DNA of 53,416 nucleotides from Trichocoleus sp. (GCA_036702865.1 DATNQD010000079.1:1-53416); one strand, 5' to 3'. Positions 37,164 to 46,196 are shown, counted from the first letter of the stretch. A program made the numbers and translations. Notes: generated by a model not told the origin, from the sequence alone.

Positions 37164-37709
37164 TCAATCATTCTCTAATAGATTCTCTAGTAATCGATCG
37201 AATCGCTTCTTTTCTGTGAGCGGATTCTTTCCTTTCAAGATGCCAGCTAGCGCAAATTCATAGGGATTTCTGCCTGTTTTTTTGACTGCCTCAATCGCTG
37301 TCTGAATTGATAAGCCCCGCATCCATACTAGCCATGCTGCCATCACTTGACCCGTTCGCCCAATTCCTCCGGCGCAATGTACCACAACCCGATCGCCCTG
37401 CTGCTCTGATGCTGCTAGAAACGGCAGAATTTTTTGCGTGAGATCATCCCGATCGATTAAATGAAAATCTTTGACTGGAACCCAATTCACTTGACCTTGA
37501 CCAAACGCCTGTCGATAAGCCTGAAGTAAGTGGGAATAGCGATCGAGTTGATCGGGCGCTAATAAACAGCAAACCCGCTTGATGTCCTGATGTTGCATCC
37601 AATCAATCCAGGCTCGAACATCTTGATCAGCATATCCTGGTCGAGCAGAACTAAAGACGATCGGTTCTCCGGGTTGAGCGGCTGAAAATCGGAAGGGAGC
37701 CTTTTTCAT
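37164..37709 (-). CDS. Tyrosine/dual-specificity protein phosphatase
   Basis: A 181-aa cytosolic phosphatase. The P-loop is VVHCAGGIGRTG (109-120) with nucleophile C112 and R118, matching HC(X)5R. The general acid is probably D81 or D87 in VKDFHLIDRDD. ATG at 37709 overlaps the xdhB stop (TGATG), indicating translational coupling; a longer start at 37778 would overlap xdhB and is rejected. Dual-specificity phosphatases of this compact type occur in cyanobacteria. Placement between xdhB and xdhC suggests control of purine oxidation or a shared signal, but no partner is known. Confidence 0.88.
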   Translation of the reverse strand: MKKAPFRFSAAQPGEPIVFSSARPGYADQDVRAWIDWMQHQDIKRVCCLLAPDQLDRYSHLLQAYRQAFGQGQVNWVPVKDFHLIDRDDLTQKILPFLAASEQQGDRVVVHCAGGIGRTGQVMAAWLVWMRGLSIQTAIEAVKKTGRNPYEFALAGILKGKNPLTEKKRFDRLLENLLEND

Positions 37710-40045
37710 CAAGAGACAGGTGTGAGTTGCAGAGTAGTAGATGCGGTTGTCCTTTCGCGAACTGACTCGATCGCCCACAAAATCGTTTCGGGTGTAGCAG
37801 GCAAGGCTAAAAGGATCTGATCAGCCTGTCCAAATGCGGCAACTGCCGATCGAATTGCCTCTCTCACCGACATTGCCAGCATAAAGGGAGGTTCGCCCAC
37901 AGCTTTGCTGCCATAAATTACGCCTTCTTGCGCAGCGCGTTCTAAAAGATGTACCTGAAAGCGTTCTGGGATTTCGCTAATTGTGGGAATTTTGTAGGTA
38001 CTGGGAGCATAGGTGCGAAGTTTCCCCTGATTATCCCAAACCAGTTCTTCCATCGTTAACCAACCCATTCCCTGCACAAATCCACCTTCAATTTGTCCCT
38101 GATCGACTAAGGGATTCAGCGATTCGCCCACATCATGCACAATATCGACCTGGCGCAGCTTAAACGTTCCCGTAAAACCATCCACTTCCACTTCACTCAC
38201 AGATGCACCATAAGCAAAGTAATAAAAGGGTCTGCCCTTACCTTTTGCAGCATCCCAAAAGATATTTGGCGTACGGTAATAGCCTGTTGCAGAGAGGCTA
38301 ATTCGATCGTTATATGCCTGTTTCACAACCTCCTCGAACTGAACCCGTAAACTGGGATAGCTGCGGCAATAAATTGAATCATCCGCAAATGCGAGATCTT
38401 CGGGTGCATCAATTTGGAGCAGTTTGGCGGCGACTGGCGCTAATCGTGTTTTGAGAATTTCGCAGGCGTTTTTGACTGCTTGCCCGTTGAGATCTGAGCC
38501 ACTGGAAGCTGCGGTTGCAGAAGTATTCGGGACTTTATCGGTGCTGGTGGGCATGACCCGAAATCGATCGATCGATACACCCAGAGATTTCGCTGCCACT
38601 TGCAGCATTTTGGTGTGAAGCCCTTGTCCCATCTCAGTGCCACCGTGGTTCAGTTGAATACTGCCATCGGTGTAGATCAAAACTAATGCACCTGCCTGGT
38701 TATATTGAGTTTTATTGAAGGAAATACCAAACTTGACCGGAGTGATTGCAATGCCGCGTTTCGCATAGGGATTCGCCTGATTAAATTCCTCGATCGCCGC
38801 TACTCGTTCAGTAAAATTAGCGTTCGCTTTCACTTCATCCCAGACACGCAAGATCCGATTATCAACCAACTCCTGGTCGTAATAAGTCGTATTTGTTTCG
38901 CCTGTGCCGTGATAAAAATTGCGTTCGCGCACGATTTCTGGCGGCAGGTTCAGCTTGCGGGCAATGCGATCGATAATTTCCTCAATCACAATCATTCCTT
39001 GGGGACCGCCAAAGCCTCGGAATGCAGTATTCGAGACTTTATGGGTTTTAGCAATTCTGCCCCGCACTTCTACATGGGGAATGTAGTAGGCATTATCAGC
39101 GTGAAGCATGGCTCGCAGCAGCACCGGAGGCGACAGATCCAGGCTCCAACCACCATCCGCGTAAAGATCGACATCTAGCGCAGTGATCTTGCCTTCGCTG
39201 CTAAACCCAACTTCGTACTGCCCTAAAAAGCCATGCCGCTTTCCGGTCAGAATCATGTCGTGATGTCGTCGCAGCCGCACTCTCGCCGGACGACCTGTTT
39301 TGTGAGCCGTAATTGCTGCCATTGCCGCAAAGGGATTTGCCTGAGATTCTTTTCCCCCAAAGCCGCCGCCCATCCGCAAACAAGTCACCACAATTTGATT
39401 TGCAGGCAACCCCAACACTCGCGCCATAATGACCTGTGTTTCAGTCGGATGTTGGGTCGAAGCATAAACCTGATAATGTCCCTCACCATCCGGAATGACC
39501 CAGCTTGTCTGCGTTTCCAGATAAAAGTGATCCTGTCCGTTCATTTCAATTTCGCCAGACAGCACAAACTCCGACTGCTGCAGCGCTGTTGCTGGGTCAC
39601 CTCGTCCAACTTTCTGCGGCTGATTGTGAAAACTGTTGCTCTCGATCGCCTCTTGAATCGTCACGATCGCGGGTAATGGCTCATAGTCCACGACGACTTT
39701 TGCCGCTCCCTGACGCGCAGCCTCCTCGGTTTCTGCTGCCACCCAAACGATCGCCTGCCCCCAATAGCTCACTTCTTCTGTGGGCAACAGGATCTCATCC
39801 TCAATGATCACGCCTGTATCATTCACGCCAGGCACGTCAGCAGCCGTCAGAACGGTGACAACTCCTTCAACCTCATAGGCTCCAGACACATCAATCTGCG
39901 TAATTTTTGCCCTCGCGTGAGGCGACACCACCGGATAGAGGGACAGCATCCCGGTTGGCAATCGCTGATCATCGGTGTAAATGGCTTTGCCGCTGACATG
40001 ACCGATCGCACTTTCGTGGCTTTTGCGTTTTCCGTCTGCACTCAT
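37709..40045 (-). CDS. xdhB: Xanthine dehydrogenase, molybdopterin-binding subunit
   Basis: A 778-aa catalytic subunit. It oxidises hypoxanthine and xanthine to urate at the Mo site. Visible landmarks are AIGHVSGKAIYTDD near the N-terminus, RMGGGFGGKESQANPFAA (about 224-241), NTAFRGFGGPQGM (the substrate Arg loop, about 340) and GSKAVGEPPFML with the catalytic Glu (about 727). The length fits bacterial XdhB. ATG at 40045 overlaps the xdhA stop (ATGA) and has GAGG upstream. Confidence 0.95.
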   Translation of the reverse strand: MSADGKRKSHESAIGHVSGKAIYTDDQRLPTGMLSLYPVVSPHARAKITQIDVSGAYEVEGVVTVLTAADVPGVNDTGVIIEDEILLPTEEVSYWGQAIVWVAAETEEAARQGAAKVVVDYEPLPAIVTIQEAIESNSFHNQPQKVGRGDPATALQQSEFVLSGEIEMNGQDHFYLETQTSWVIPDGEGHYQVYASTQHPTETQVIMARVLGLPANQIVVTCLRMGGGFGGKESQANPFAAMAAITAHKTGRPARVRLRRHHDMILTGKRHGFLGQYEVGFSSEGKITALDVDLYADGGWSLDLSPPVLLRAMLHADNAYYIPHVEVRGRIAKTHKVSNTAFRGFGGPQGMIVIEEIIDRIARKLNLPPEIVRERNFYHGTGETNTTYYDQELVDNRILRVWDEVKANANFTERVAAIEEFNQANPYAKRGIAITPVKFGISFNKTQYNQAGALVLIYTDGSIQLNHGGTEMGQGLHTKMLQVAAKSLGVSIDRFRVMPTSTDKVPNTSATAASSGSDLNGQAVKNACEILKTRLAPVAAKLLQIDAPEDLAFADDSIYCRSYPSLRVQFEEVVKQAYNDRISLSATGYYRTPNIFWDAAKGKGRPFYYFAYGASVSEVEVDGFTGTFKLRQVDIVHDVGESLNPLVDQGQIEGGFVQGMGWLTMEELVWDNQGKLRTYAPSTYKIPTISEIPERFQVHLLERAAQEGVIYGSKAVGEPPFMLAMSVREAIRSAVAAFGQADQILLALPATPETILWAIESVRERTTASTTLQLTPVS

Positions 40046-41478
40046 GACCGCACCTCACCCGCTGATTGATTCACTGTAGCCTGCATCTCAACAAAAAACT
40101 TTTCAAACAAATTGGCAATTAACACTTTCCGATAAGCCGCACTGCCGCGTAGATCGGTCAATGGCGTAAAGGCTTCTCGCAGTTGCAGTTTAATTTGCTG
40201 GATTGTGTCGATTGTCCAGGGTTGCCCAACGAGTGCAGTTTCAACTTCGATCGCCCGAACTGGAGTAGCGGCAACGCCTCCATAAGCCAGTCTGGCATGA
40301 ACAATTTGATTCTCGCTGTTTAGATCGATCGCAAAGGCAGCCGCCACAATACTGATATCATCAGTTCCGCGCTTGCCAATTTTGTAGGACTGACTGAGCC
40401 GACGCACTGCACGGAGCGTGAGCGATCGAGGAATGCGAACCGCCACAATCACTTCTCCAGGCTGTAATTCTGTCTGTCGATAGCCTTTGAAAAACTGAGC
40501 CAGGGGAATGATCCGTTCACGACTGGGATTCGCAAGCCGGACTTCAGCATCTAGCGCCAGCAACACCGGAGGCAAATCACCAATCGGGGAAGCCGTCCCT
40601 AAGTTGCCACCGATCGTGGCTCGATTGCGAACCTGACGCGCTGCAAACCAGTACAGCATCTCATCCAGGCTAGGAAACAATCCTTTAAGCTGCGTTTCAA
40701 TCTGCGTTAACGGCACAGCCGCCCCAATTTCAACCCATTCGGGGGTAACTGCAATTTGTTTCAGTTCTGCCACCGCTTCCAGCGAAATCAGAATCGGGAA
40801 AGTTTGGCGGTGATAGCTCATCTCCAGCCCCAAATCGGTTGCGCCTGCCATGAGGGTAGCGCCAGGGTGCTGTTGTAGAAGTTCTAACGCGTCCTGTAAT
40901 CGAATCGGACGATAAAACAGATGCTCGGTGTCGCTGTAAGACACTTCACTGATATCAGGTTTGGCTGCCGCTAAAACCGCTGTAAATCGATCGCCAATCT
41001 GCTCCTGTACTAATTGCTGGGCGGCTCGACGAATTGGCAAATATCCCGTACAACGACAAAGATTGCCTTCGATCGCTTCATCATCCAGCTTGCCGTCATA
41101 ATAAGCCGCAAACAAGCTCATGATAAATCCAGGTGTACAGTAGCCACATTGTGATCCGCCCGTTTCTACCATTGCTGCCTGAACTGGATGCAGCGATCCG
41201 TTTGCCAGCCCTTCCACCGTCAAAATGTCCCGTCCTGCCAGCGAGCCGATCGGCATCAGGCAGCTATTTACGGCTTGATAATGCGGTTTGCCGTCTGCAC
41301 CTTCATTCATCACCACCACCGTACAAGCGCCGCAGTCTCCATCACCACAGCCTTCCTTTGTTCCGGTGCGCCCGCTCTGCCGCAAATATTCCAGCAGCGT
41401 CATTGTCGGAGAAACACATTTCAGCCGGACTCTTTCACCATTAATGCTCAATGTCAGACTGGTTTCTACCTGTTTCAC
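40042..41478 (-). CDS. xdhA: Xanthine dehydrogenase, Fe-S/FAD small subunit
   Basis: A 478-aa subunit. The N-terminal 2Fe-2S domain has GCGDGDCGACTVVV (about 42-55). The second 2Fe-2S domain has CGYCTPGFIMS and NLCRCTGYLPIRRA. The C-terminal FAD domain (about 180-470) has LMAGATDLGLEM and ATIGGNLGTASPIGD. GTG at 41478 has GGAG 7 nt upstream and is preferred; a TTG at 41484 is too close to that GGAG. The promoter region upstream carries tandem repeats, a palindrome and an NtcA-type site. Confidence 0.94.
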   Translation of the reverse strand: MKQVETSLTLSINGERVRLKCVSPTMTLLEYLRQSGRTGTKEGCGDGDCGACTVVVMNEGADGKPHYQAVNSCLMPIGSLAGRDILTVEGLANGSLHPVQAAMVETGGSQCGYCTPGFIMSLFAAYYDGKLDDEAIEGNLCRCTGYLPIRRAAQQLVQEQIGDRFTAVLAAAKPDISEVSYSDTEHLFYRPIRLQDALELLQQHPGATLMAGATDLGLEMSYHRQTFPILISLEAVAELKQIAVTPEWVEIGAAVPLTQIETQLKGLFPSLDEMLYWFAARQVRNRATIGGNLGTASPIGDLPPVLLALDAEVRLANPSRERIIPLAQFFKGYRQTELQPGEVIVAVRIPRSLTLRAVRRLSQSYKIGKRGTDDISIVAAAFAIDLNSENQIVHARLAYGGVAATPVRAIEVETALVGQPWTIDTIQQIKLQLREAFTPLTDLRGSAAYRKVLIANLFEKFFVEMQATVNQSAGEVRS

Positions 41479-41540
41479 AATCAAACTCCATCTACAGGAA
41501 TCAAGGGCAGGAATCGAGCGATCGTTGCTGTCATAGTTAC

Positions 41541-41576
41541 AGCTACATCAAGAGCGACATCAAGGGCTACATTAAG
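41541..41576 (-). repeat. 12-bp tandem repeat in the xdhA leader
   Basis: Three 12-bp units (AGCTACATCAAG, AGCGACATCAAG, GGCTACATTAAG) lie 63 to 98 bp upstream of the xdhA GTG, between the predicted promoter and the gene. Confidence 0.75.
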
Positions 41577-41645
41577 AACGTTGGATAACCTGACAGCAAG
41601 CAGCTGTAGCGATCGAGCGGCTCAAAGAACGGCTTAAAGAACATC

Positions 41646-41660
41646 TGTATACTGTATACA
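41646..41660. promoter_or_regulatory. Operator-like palindrome TGTATAC-T-GTATACA
   Basis: A 15-bp palindrome with one central base, of the form bound by GntR (FadR subfamily) repressors. It covers TACAGT on the minus strand (41656-41651), a possible -10 element for xdhA located 24 bp from the NtcA-type site. Repressor binding here would block xdhA transcription. Confidence 0.5.
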
Positions 41661-41679
41661 ATTAAACAAACAGTCTATG

Positions 41680-41695
41680 TGTAGTTCTTAATACA
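41680..41695. promoter_or_regulatory. NtcA-type site TGTA-N8-TACA
   Basis: GTA(41681-41683)-N8-TAC(41692-41694) flanked by T and A gives the extended palindromic NtcA consensus. NtcA activates genes under nitrogen limitation in cyanobacteria. On the plus strand TAAATT (41720-41725) is 25 bp downstream and on the minus strand TACAGT is 24 bp downstream, near the usual 22-23 bp spacing to a TAN3T -10 element, so it could serve both directions. Confidence 0.6.
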
Positions 41696-41952
41696 ATTTG
41701 TTTTGTTCTAAATCGCGCATAAATTAAACTTAGCGCACTGTTTCGTGAACTGTTTAGCAAGTTGTAGGAATGACTGTAGGTCGATGGAATGAAGCGATCG
41801 TTTGAGAAGAATTTCGATAAATCTGATTGTCTCTAGAACCTGCTTTAAATCCCATACAATCGAGACTTTCAAACATTCTCTAGCAGAAAGGGTAACGATT
41901 CATTAAATATAAAGTGCAGACAACAAATATTAACTAATTCAAAACACAAATC

Positions 41953-43113
41953 ATGCATCAGTTGAAAGTGGTGATCATTGGCGCAGGAATCGGCGGACTC
42001 ACAGCGGCAATTGCCTTACAGCGATCGGGCTACGAAGTTGAAATTTACGATCGTGTCAAAGAGTTACGTCCGGCGGGGGCTGCAATTTCGGTCTGGTCAA
42101 ATGGCGTTAAGGTGCTGAATGCGCTGGGCTTAGGCAAACAGATGGCGCAGATCGGCGGACAAATGGATCGGATGGAATATCGGACGATCGAAGGTGAATT
42201 GCTGAATGCGATCGATCTGTCTCCCCTAGTTGAAGCTGTCGGACAACGCCCCTATCCGGTTGCCCGAACGGATCTACAGTCCATGCTCCTTAATGCTTTT
42301 GCAGGTGAAGTGACTTTAAACGCTCGCTGTGTGGGTCTGGAAACTGACGAAACAGGCGTGACCGCTATTTTTGAAGACGGACATCGTGCGACTGGAGATC
42401 TGCTGATTGCGGCGGATGGTGTGCGATCGATCTTGCGCGAATTTGTTTTGGATCAATCGATCGAACCGCAATATGGCGGCTATGTGAACTGGAATGGACT
42501 AGTTCCTGTTAGCCCTGACCTTGCCCCATCGGATACCTGGGCGATTTACGTAGGCGATTTTAAGCGTGTTTCGATGATGCCTGTGGCAGGCGATCGGTTT
42601 TACTTTTTCTTTGATGTGCCAATGCCAAAAGAGAAAACCAGCGAACTGGGCGATATTCGAGCTGATTTAAGCAACTTTTTTGTCGGCTGGGCAGATCCCG
42701 TACAAGCGCTGATTCAGCGACTCGACCCCGAAGCCACCAATCGCGTTTTGATTCATGATGTCGGCCCGATCGATCGAATGGTGCGCGGTAAAGTAGCTTT
42801 GCTGGGCGATTCGGCTCATGCAACCTGTCCTGATCTGGGGCAGGGAGGCTGTCAGGCGATGGAAGATGCATTCATGCTAGCTCAATGTCTGCTAACGACG
42901 AATGTGAGCGTGGAAGATGCCCTGAAGCGATATGAACTGGCACGAAAAGAGCGAACGGGGGCGATCGTGGAAAAAGCCCGAAAACGCGCCGAGCAAATTC
43001 ACGGCAAAGAGCCAGCCATTACCCAGGCATGGTACGACCAGCTTGCTTACGAAAAACCTACTGATGTCACAGATGCGATCGCGAAGGTCATTTTAGGGGG
43101 TCCACTGAGGTAA
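41953..43113 (+). CDS. hpxO: FAD-dependent urate hydroxylase
   Basis: A 386-aa flavin monooxygenase closely resembling Klebsiella HpxO, converting urate to 5-hydroxyisourate. It has the Rossmann loop GAGIGGLTAA (10-19), the HpxO-like ELRPAGAAISVWSNGVKVL (about 37-55), a second part YGGYVNWNGLVPVSP and RFYFFFDVPMPK, and the FAD motif LGDSAHATCPDLGQGGCQAM (about 280-299). The C-terminal GGPL matches HpxO. The gene is followed after 5 bp by 5-hydroxyisourate hydrolase, the next pathway enzyme. Its predicted activity is strongly supported by this context. Confidence 0.93.
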   Translation: MHQLKVVIIGAGIGGLTAAIALQRSGYEVEIYDRVKELRPAGAAISVWSNGVKVLNALGLGKQMAQIGGQMDRMEYRTIEGELLNAIDLSPLVEAVGQRPYPVARTDLQSMLLNAFAGEVTLNARCVGLETDETGVTAIFEDGHRATGDLLIAADGVRSILREFVLDQSIEPQYGGYVNWNGLVPVSPDLAPSDTWAIYVGDFKRVSMMPVAGDRFYFFFDVPMPKEKTSELGDIRADLSNFFVGWADPVQALIQRLDPEATNRVLIHDVGPIDRMVRGKVALLGDSAHATCPDLGQGGCQAMEDAFMLAQCLLTTNVSVEDALKRYELARKERTGAIVEKARKRAEQIHGKEPAITQAWYDQLAYEKPTDVTDAIAKVILGGPLR

Positions 43114-43118
43114 GTTTT

Positions 43119-43520
43119 ATGGCTGGCAAACTCACAACTCATGTTCTCGATACGGCTCAAGGTTGCCCAGCAGCACATTTGGCGATCGAGCTTTGGCTGA
43201 TCCATTCATTGCCTCAATCGGCAACATTACCCGATAAAACACCCGATAAAACACCTGATAAAACCTTGATCAAAACGATTCAAACGAATGAGGATGGACG
43301 CACCGATCAGCCTGTCTTAAGCAGTCATGAAATTAAAGCAGGCACCTTTGAGTTGGTATTCATTGTGGGTGATTATTTTGCTCAACAATCGGTTAAAATC
43401 ACTAACCCACCTTTCCTCGATCGCATTCCAATTCAATTCACGATCGTGGATGTCAATGCTCATTATCACGTTCCACTTTTAGTATCCCCCTGGTCATACA
43501 GTACCTATCGGGGTAGTTAA
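43119..43520 (+). CDS. uraH: 5-hydroxyisourate hydrolase (transthyretin-like)
   Basis: A 133-aa enzyme hydrolysing 5-hydroxyisourate to OHCU. It has the family N-terminus LTTHVLDTAQGCPAAHLAIE (catalytic His 8), the Arg of NEDGRTDQPV (about 62), the His of HYHVPLLVSPW (about 118) and the C-terminal signature YRGS. It carries an unusual in-frame tandem PDKT repeat at residues 38-49 in a loop. GAGG lies 8 nt before ATG 43119. Confidence 0.95.
   Translation: MAGKLTTHVLDTAQGCPAAHLAIELWLIHSLPQSATLPDKTPDKTPDKTLIKTIQTNEDGRTDQPVLSSHEIKAGTFELVFIVGDYFAQQSVKITNPPFLDRIPIQFTIVDVNAHYHVPLLVSPWSYSTYRGS
43230..43265 (+). repeat. 12-bp in-frame tandem repeat inside uraH
   Basis: CCCGATAAAACA, CCCGATAAAACA and CCTGATAAAACC encode three PDKT units. 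The insertion lengthens a surface loop and keeps frame. Confidence 0.9.
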
Positions 43521-43598
43521 TTCTCGCCTAATTCCCTCAGTCCAGGTAGCAGAGATAGGGATCGATCGATATCATGCTTAGGAAAGCCTATCTAATTG

Positions 43599-43829
43599 AT
43601 GCCAATGTCTCTTTCAAAAGAAGAAAACCAGCAGCTATTACAACGACTCATCTTTGATGGCGAGCCACCTCAGGAGTGGGTTGAAGATGTTTGGGGCATG
43701 AGCCCAACTCTGGGAGAGCGTGCCGCTAAACTGCTTGAAGTCTTTGAAGACCTGGTAGAGTGCTGTCCTGAAGAGAAGCTAGACAACCTGCTACAAACCT
43801 ACTATCAAAATTTATTAGAAACTGAGTGA
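43599..43829 (+). CDS. Small acidic cytosolic protein, 76 aa
   Basis: A helical, acidic protein without membrane segment or Cys pair; two helices are predicted from the pattern (SLSKEENQQLLQRLIF and RAAKLLEVFEDLVECC). I do not recognise a family, though its composition suggests a conserved cyanobacterial protein. ATG at 43599 with AGGAAAG 12 nt upstream is used; ATG at 43605 is an alternative. Confidence 0.6.
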   Translation: MPMSLSKEENQQLLQRLIFDGEPPQEWVEDVWGMSPTLGERAAKLLEVFEDLVECCPEEKLDNLLQTYYQNLLETE

Positions 43830-44096
43830 ATATTACAAGAACATTACAAGTGCTGAAAAATCAGTTGTAACTCAGTTCTCCCTGACTTCCCTCTCAATTT
43901 TAATCGGGAGGGTTTCAGCCTTTGATACTTCAAGATAATTCAGAATTTTGATTGACATTGTCACAGTCTGGGAAGAATAAAAAATACCGCATGAACGGAG
44001 CAGCTTATCTTTTCTCCTAGATCATTGTTCGCGGTCTAACACAGGTGATTCGCCCCAATTCTGCCTGTGGTTATCTTATTATTCTCAGAAATAACA
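43830..44096. other. Intergenic region with weak hairpin and promoter-like sequence
   Basis: CCCTC (43889-43893) pairs with GAGGG (43908-43912) as a weak terminator-like stem. TTGACA at 43952-43957 has only a poor -10 partner (GAATAA at 43975-43980), so a promoter for the beta-helix gene is tentative. Confidence 0.35.
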
Positions 44097-46196
44097 ATGG
44101 CAAATTCACTTGTTAAGGGAATCGTCGTTACCAGTACGGCGGATAGTGGCGCTGGCTCATTGCGATCGGCAATCACTCTTGCTCCAGCAGGAGAAACGAT
44201 TCGCTTTGCACCGAGTTTGAAAGGGCAAACAATTACGCTAAATGGGCAACTGGAAGTCAACAAAAATTTGACGATCGATGGGTCGAATGCTCCAGGTTTA
44301 ACAATTAGTGGCAACAATGCGAGTCGTGTTTTAAAGACAGGCGAAAAAACAAACGTTACACTCAAGAATTTAATTCTGGCGAATGGACGTTTGACGGGTG
44401 CAGATGATGTAACAGGGACAGGTGCAGGGATTCAAACCGGAATGGACAGCACCCTGACCGTCATCAAATGTCAGATCAATCGGAACGTGGCTCGGCGTGG
44501 CGGTGGTGGCATCTGGACGGGATATCGATCGACTACCACAATTTTGAACAGCCGCTTTGATGGAAATGATGGGTCAGAGGCGATCGAGGAACGAGGCGGC
44601 GGCGCAATTGCCACAACCAGCGGCGGAACACTCACGGTTCGAGGCAGCAGCTTTACAAATAATCGAGGCAGCAACGGTGGCGCAATCAATAACTTGCTGA
44701 CCCAACTCCTCGTCGAGAACTGCACCTTTCGCAATAATGATTCGACTGTGGGTGGCGTGAAGGCAGGCACGATCGGCTATGGCGGTGCAATTTATGTTGA
44801 TGGGGCTGACCCAGACACCGCGCATGATGTGCCAGGTGCACCCGGTCGCACGATTACGATTCGCAACAGCCGGGTTGAGGGCAATCGTGGGGCAGCACAG
44901 GGCGGCGGGATGATGATATGGCTCTATGGACAGGACAAGGCACTCGTTGAAAACTGTTCAATTACCGGAAATTCTGTCAGTCGCGGCGCTGGAGGAGATT
45001 CGCTGGGAGGCGGTTTGCGCCACGGCAATGGGGAACTCACCATTCGCAACACCACGATCGCCAATAATACAGCTCTCGATCAAGGCGGCGGCTTGTGGAT
45101 TGGCGGTCGATCGCCTGTGACGATTACCAACAGCACGATTTCCGGAAATCGGGCAGACAATGGCAACGGTCAAGGGTTAGGTGGCGCTATTACTCTTGCG
45201 ACTGATGCGGGATATGTTGCTAGCCTCAAAAATCTCACCATCACCAATAACTATGCTGGGTTTGGCGGCGGTGCTTTCTGGGCAAACCAAACTGCTGTAA
45301 CGCTGGCAAACTCGATCGTCGCGAATAACAGCACCAGCAATCCCTGGAAGCTTAACTCTCAAACCGGATGGCAACTGATGGACGGTGGAAATAACATTCA
45401 GTTTCCGGCTCCCCTGTCTCCATCAGATAAGGCAGTTACGGCAACAGTTCGCGTTATCGATCCAAGACTCGCTCTCTTACAAACAGAAGATGGTAGTTTG
45501 GCTCCAACTCAACTATTGCTAAAAGGCAGCCCAGCGATCGATGGCGCAGGTTCTACAGCCACCCCAACTGATCAGCGTGGCATCGGACGAAATGGCAAAC
45601 CGGATATTGGCGCAACTGAATGGGTTACTAACCGTAACCTGAAACTCAACGGCACTGCCGCAAACGATCTCCTGATCGGCAGTTCAGGTCAGGATAACCT
45701 CACTGGAGCCACTGGAGATGATTGGTTGATGGGCAGCATGGGCAGCGATCGACTAACAGGAAATCAAGGTGCAGATTACTTTGTTTTTGCCGCAAGCAGT
45801 CAGGCGCAGGTCTTCCGCCAATCTCGCCTTAAAGCGATAGATCATCTCACCGATTGGAAAGTACAAGAAGGCGATCGATTGCTGCTAGACACAGATAATG
45901 ACAGCTTTGGGGATCAGCCCGTTGCTCTCTTCCATGCCAAGGTTAGCGGGAATACGCTCGCCAGCGCAGTCAAAGCGGCTTACCAGGATAAAAATCAGCA
46001 GCAGCGGGGTCAGCAAAAATTACAGGCAAACGAAGCTGTACTGCTGGAATGGAACAGGCGCTCTTTTCTAGCAGTGAACGATCAAAGTTCAGCTTTTTCT
46101 GCCAATCGCGATCTCCTAGTTGATGTGACAGGCATCAAAATTGCGAAACCAGATGTGAGAGTAGGGGTATTAGCCGTAGACAACTACTTTGCCTAA
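44097..46196 (+). CDS. Right-handed beta-helix protein with RTX-like calcium-binding C-terminus
   Basis: A 699-aa predicted exoprotein. Residues 1-540 are a parallel beta-helix with choice-of-anchor-like repeats. The start resembles DSGAGSLRSAITLAPAGETI, and Asn/Gly-rich coils such as NNRGSNGGAINN recur, ending in PTDQRGIGRNGKPDIGATEW. Residues about 541-575 carry RTX-like nonapeptide repeats (SSGQDNLTGATGDDWLMGS, SDRLTGNQGADYFVF). No N-terminal signal peptide is present, consistent with type I secretion through a C-terminal signal. No type I transporter gene is in the window. ATG at 44097 is chosen; GTG at 44067 is an alternative. Confidence 0.85.
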   Translation: MANSLVKGIVVTSTADSGAGSLRSAITLAPAGETIRFAPSLKGQTITLNGQLEVNKNLTIDGSNAPGLTISGNNASRVLKTGEKTNVTLKNLILANGRLTGADDVTGTGAGIQTGMDSTLTVIKCQINRNVARRGGGGIWTGYRSTTTILNSRFDGNDGSEAIEERGGGAIATTSGGTLTVRGSSFTNNRGSNGGAINNLLTQLLVENCTFRNNDSTVGGVKAGTIGYGGAIYVDGADPDTAHDVPGAPGRTITIRNSRVEGNRGAAQGGGMMIWLYGQDKALVENCSITGNSVSRGAGGDSLGGGLRHGNGELTIRNTTIANNTALDQGGGLWIGGRSPVTITNSTISGNRADNGNGQGLGGAITLATDAGYVASLKNLTITNNYAGFGGGAFWANQTAVTLANSIVANNSTSNPWKLNSQTGWQLMDGGNNIQFPAPLSPSDKAVTATVRVIDPRLALLQTEDGSLAPTQLLLKGSPAIDGAGSTATPTDQRGIGRNGKPDIGATEWVTNRNLKLNGTAANDLLIGSSGQDNLTGATGDDWLMGSMGSDRLTGNQGADYFVFAASSQAQVFRQSRLKAIDHLTDWKVQEGDRLLLDTDNDSFGDQPVALFHAKVSGNTLASAVKAAYQDKNQQQRGQQKLQANEAVLLEWNRRSFLAVNDQSSAFSANRDLLVDVTGIKIAKPDVRVGVLAVDNYFA

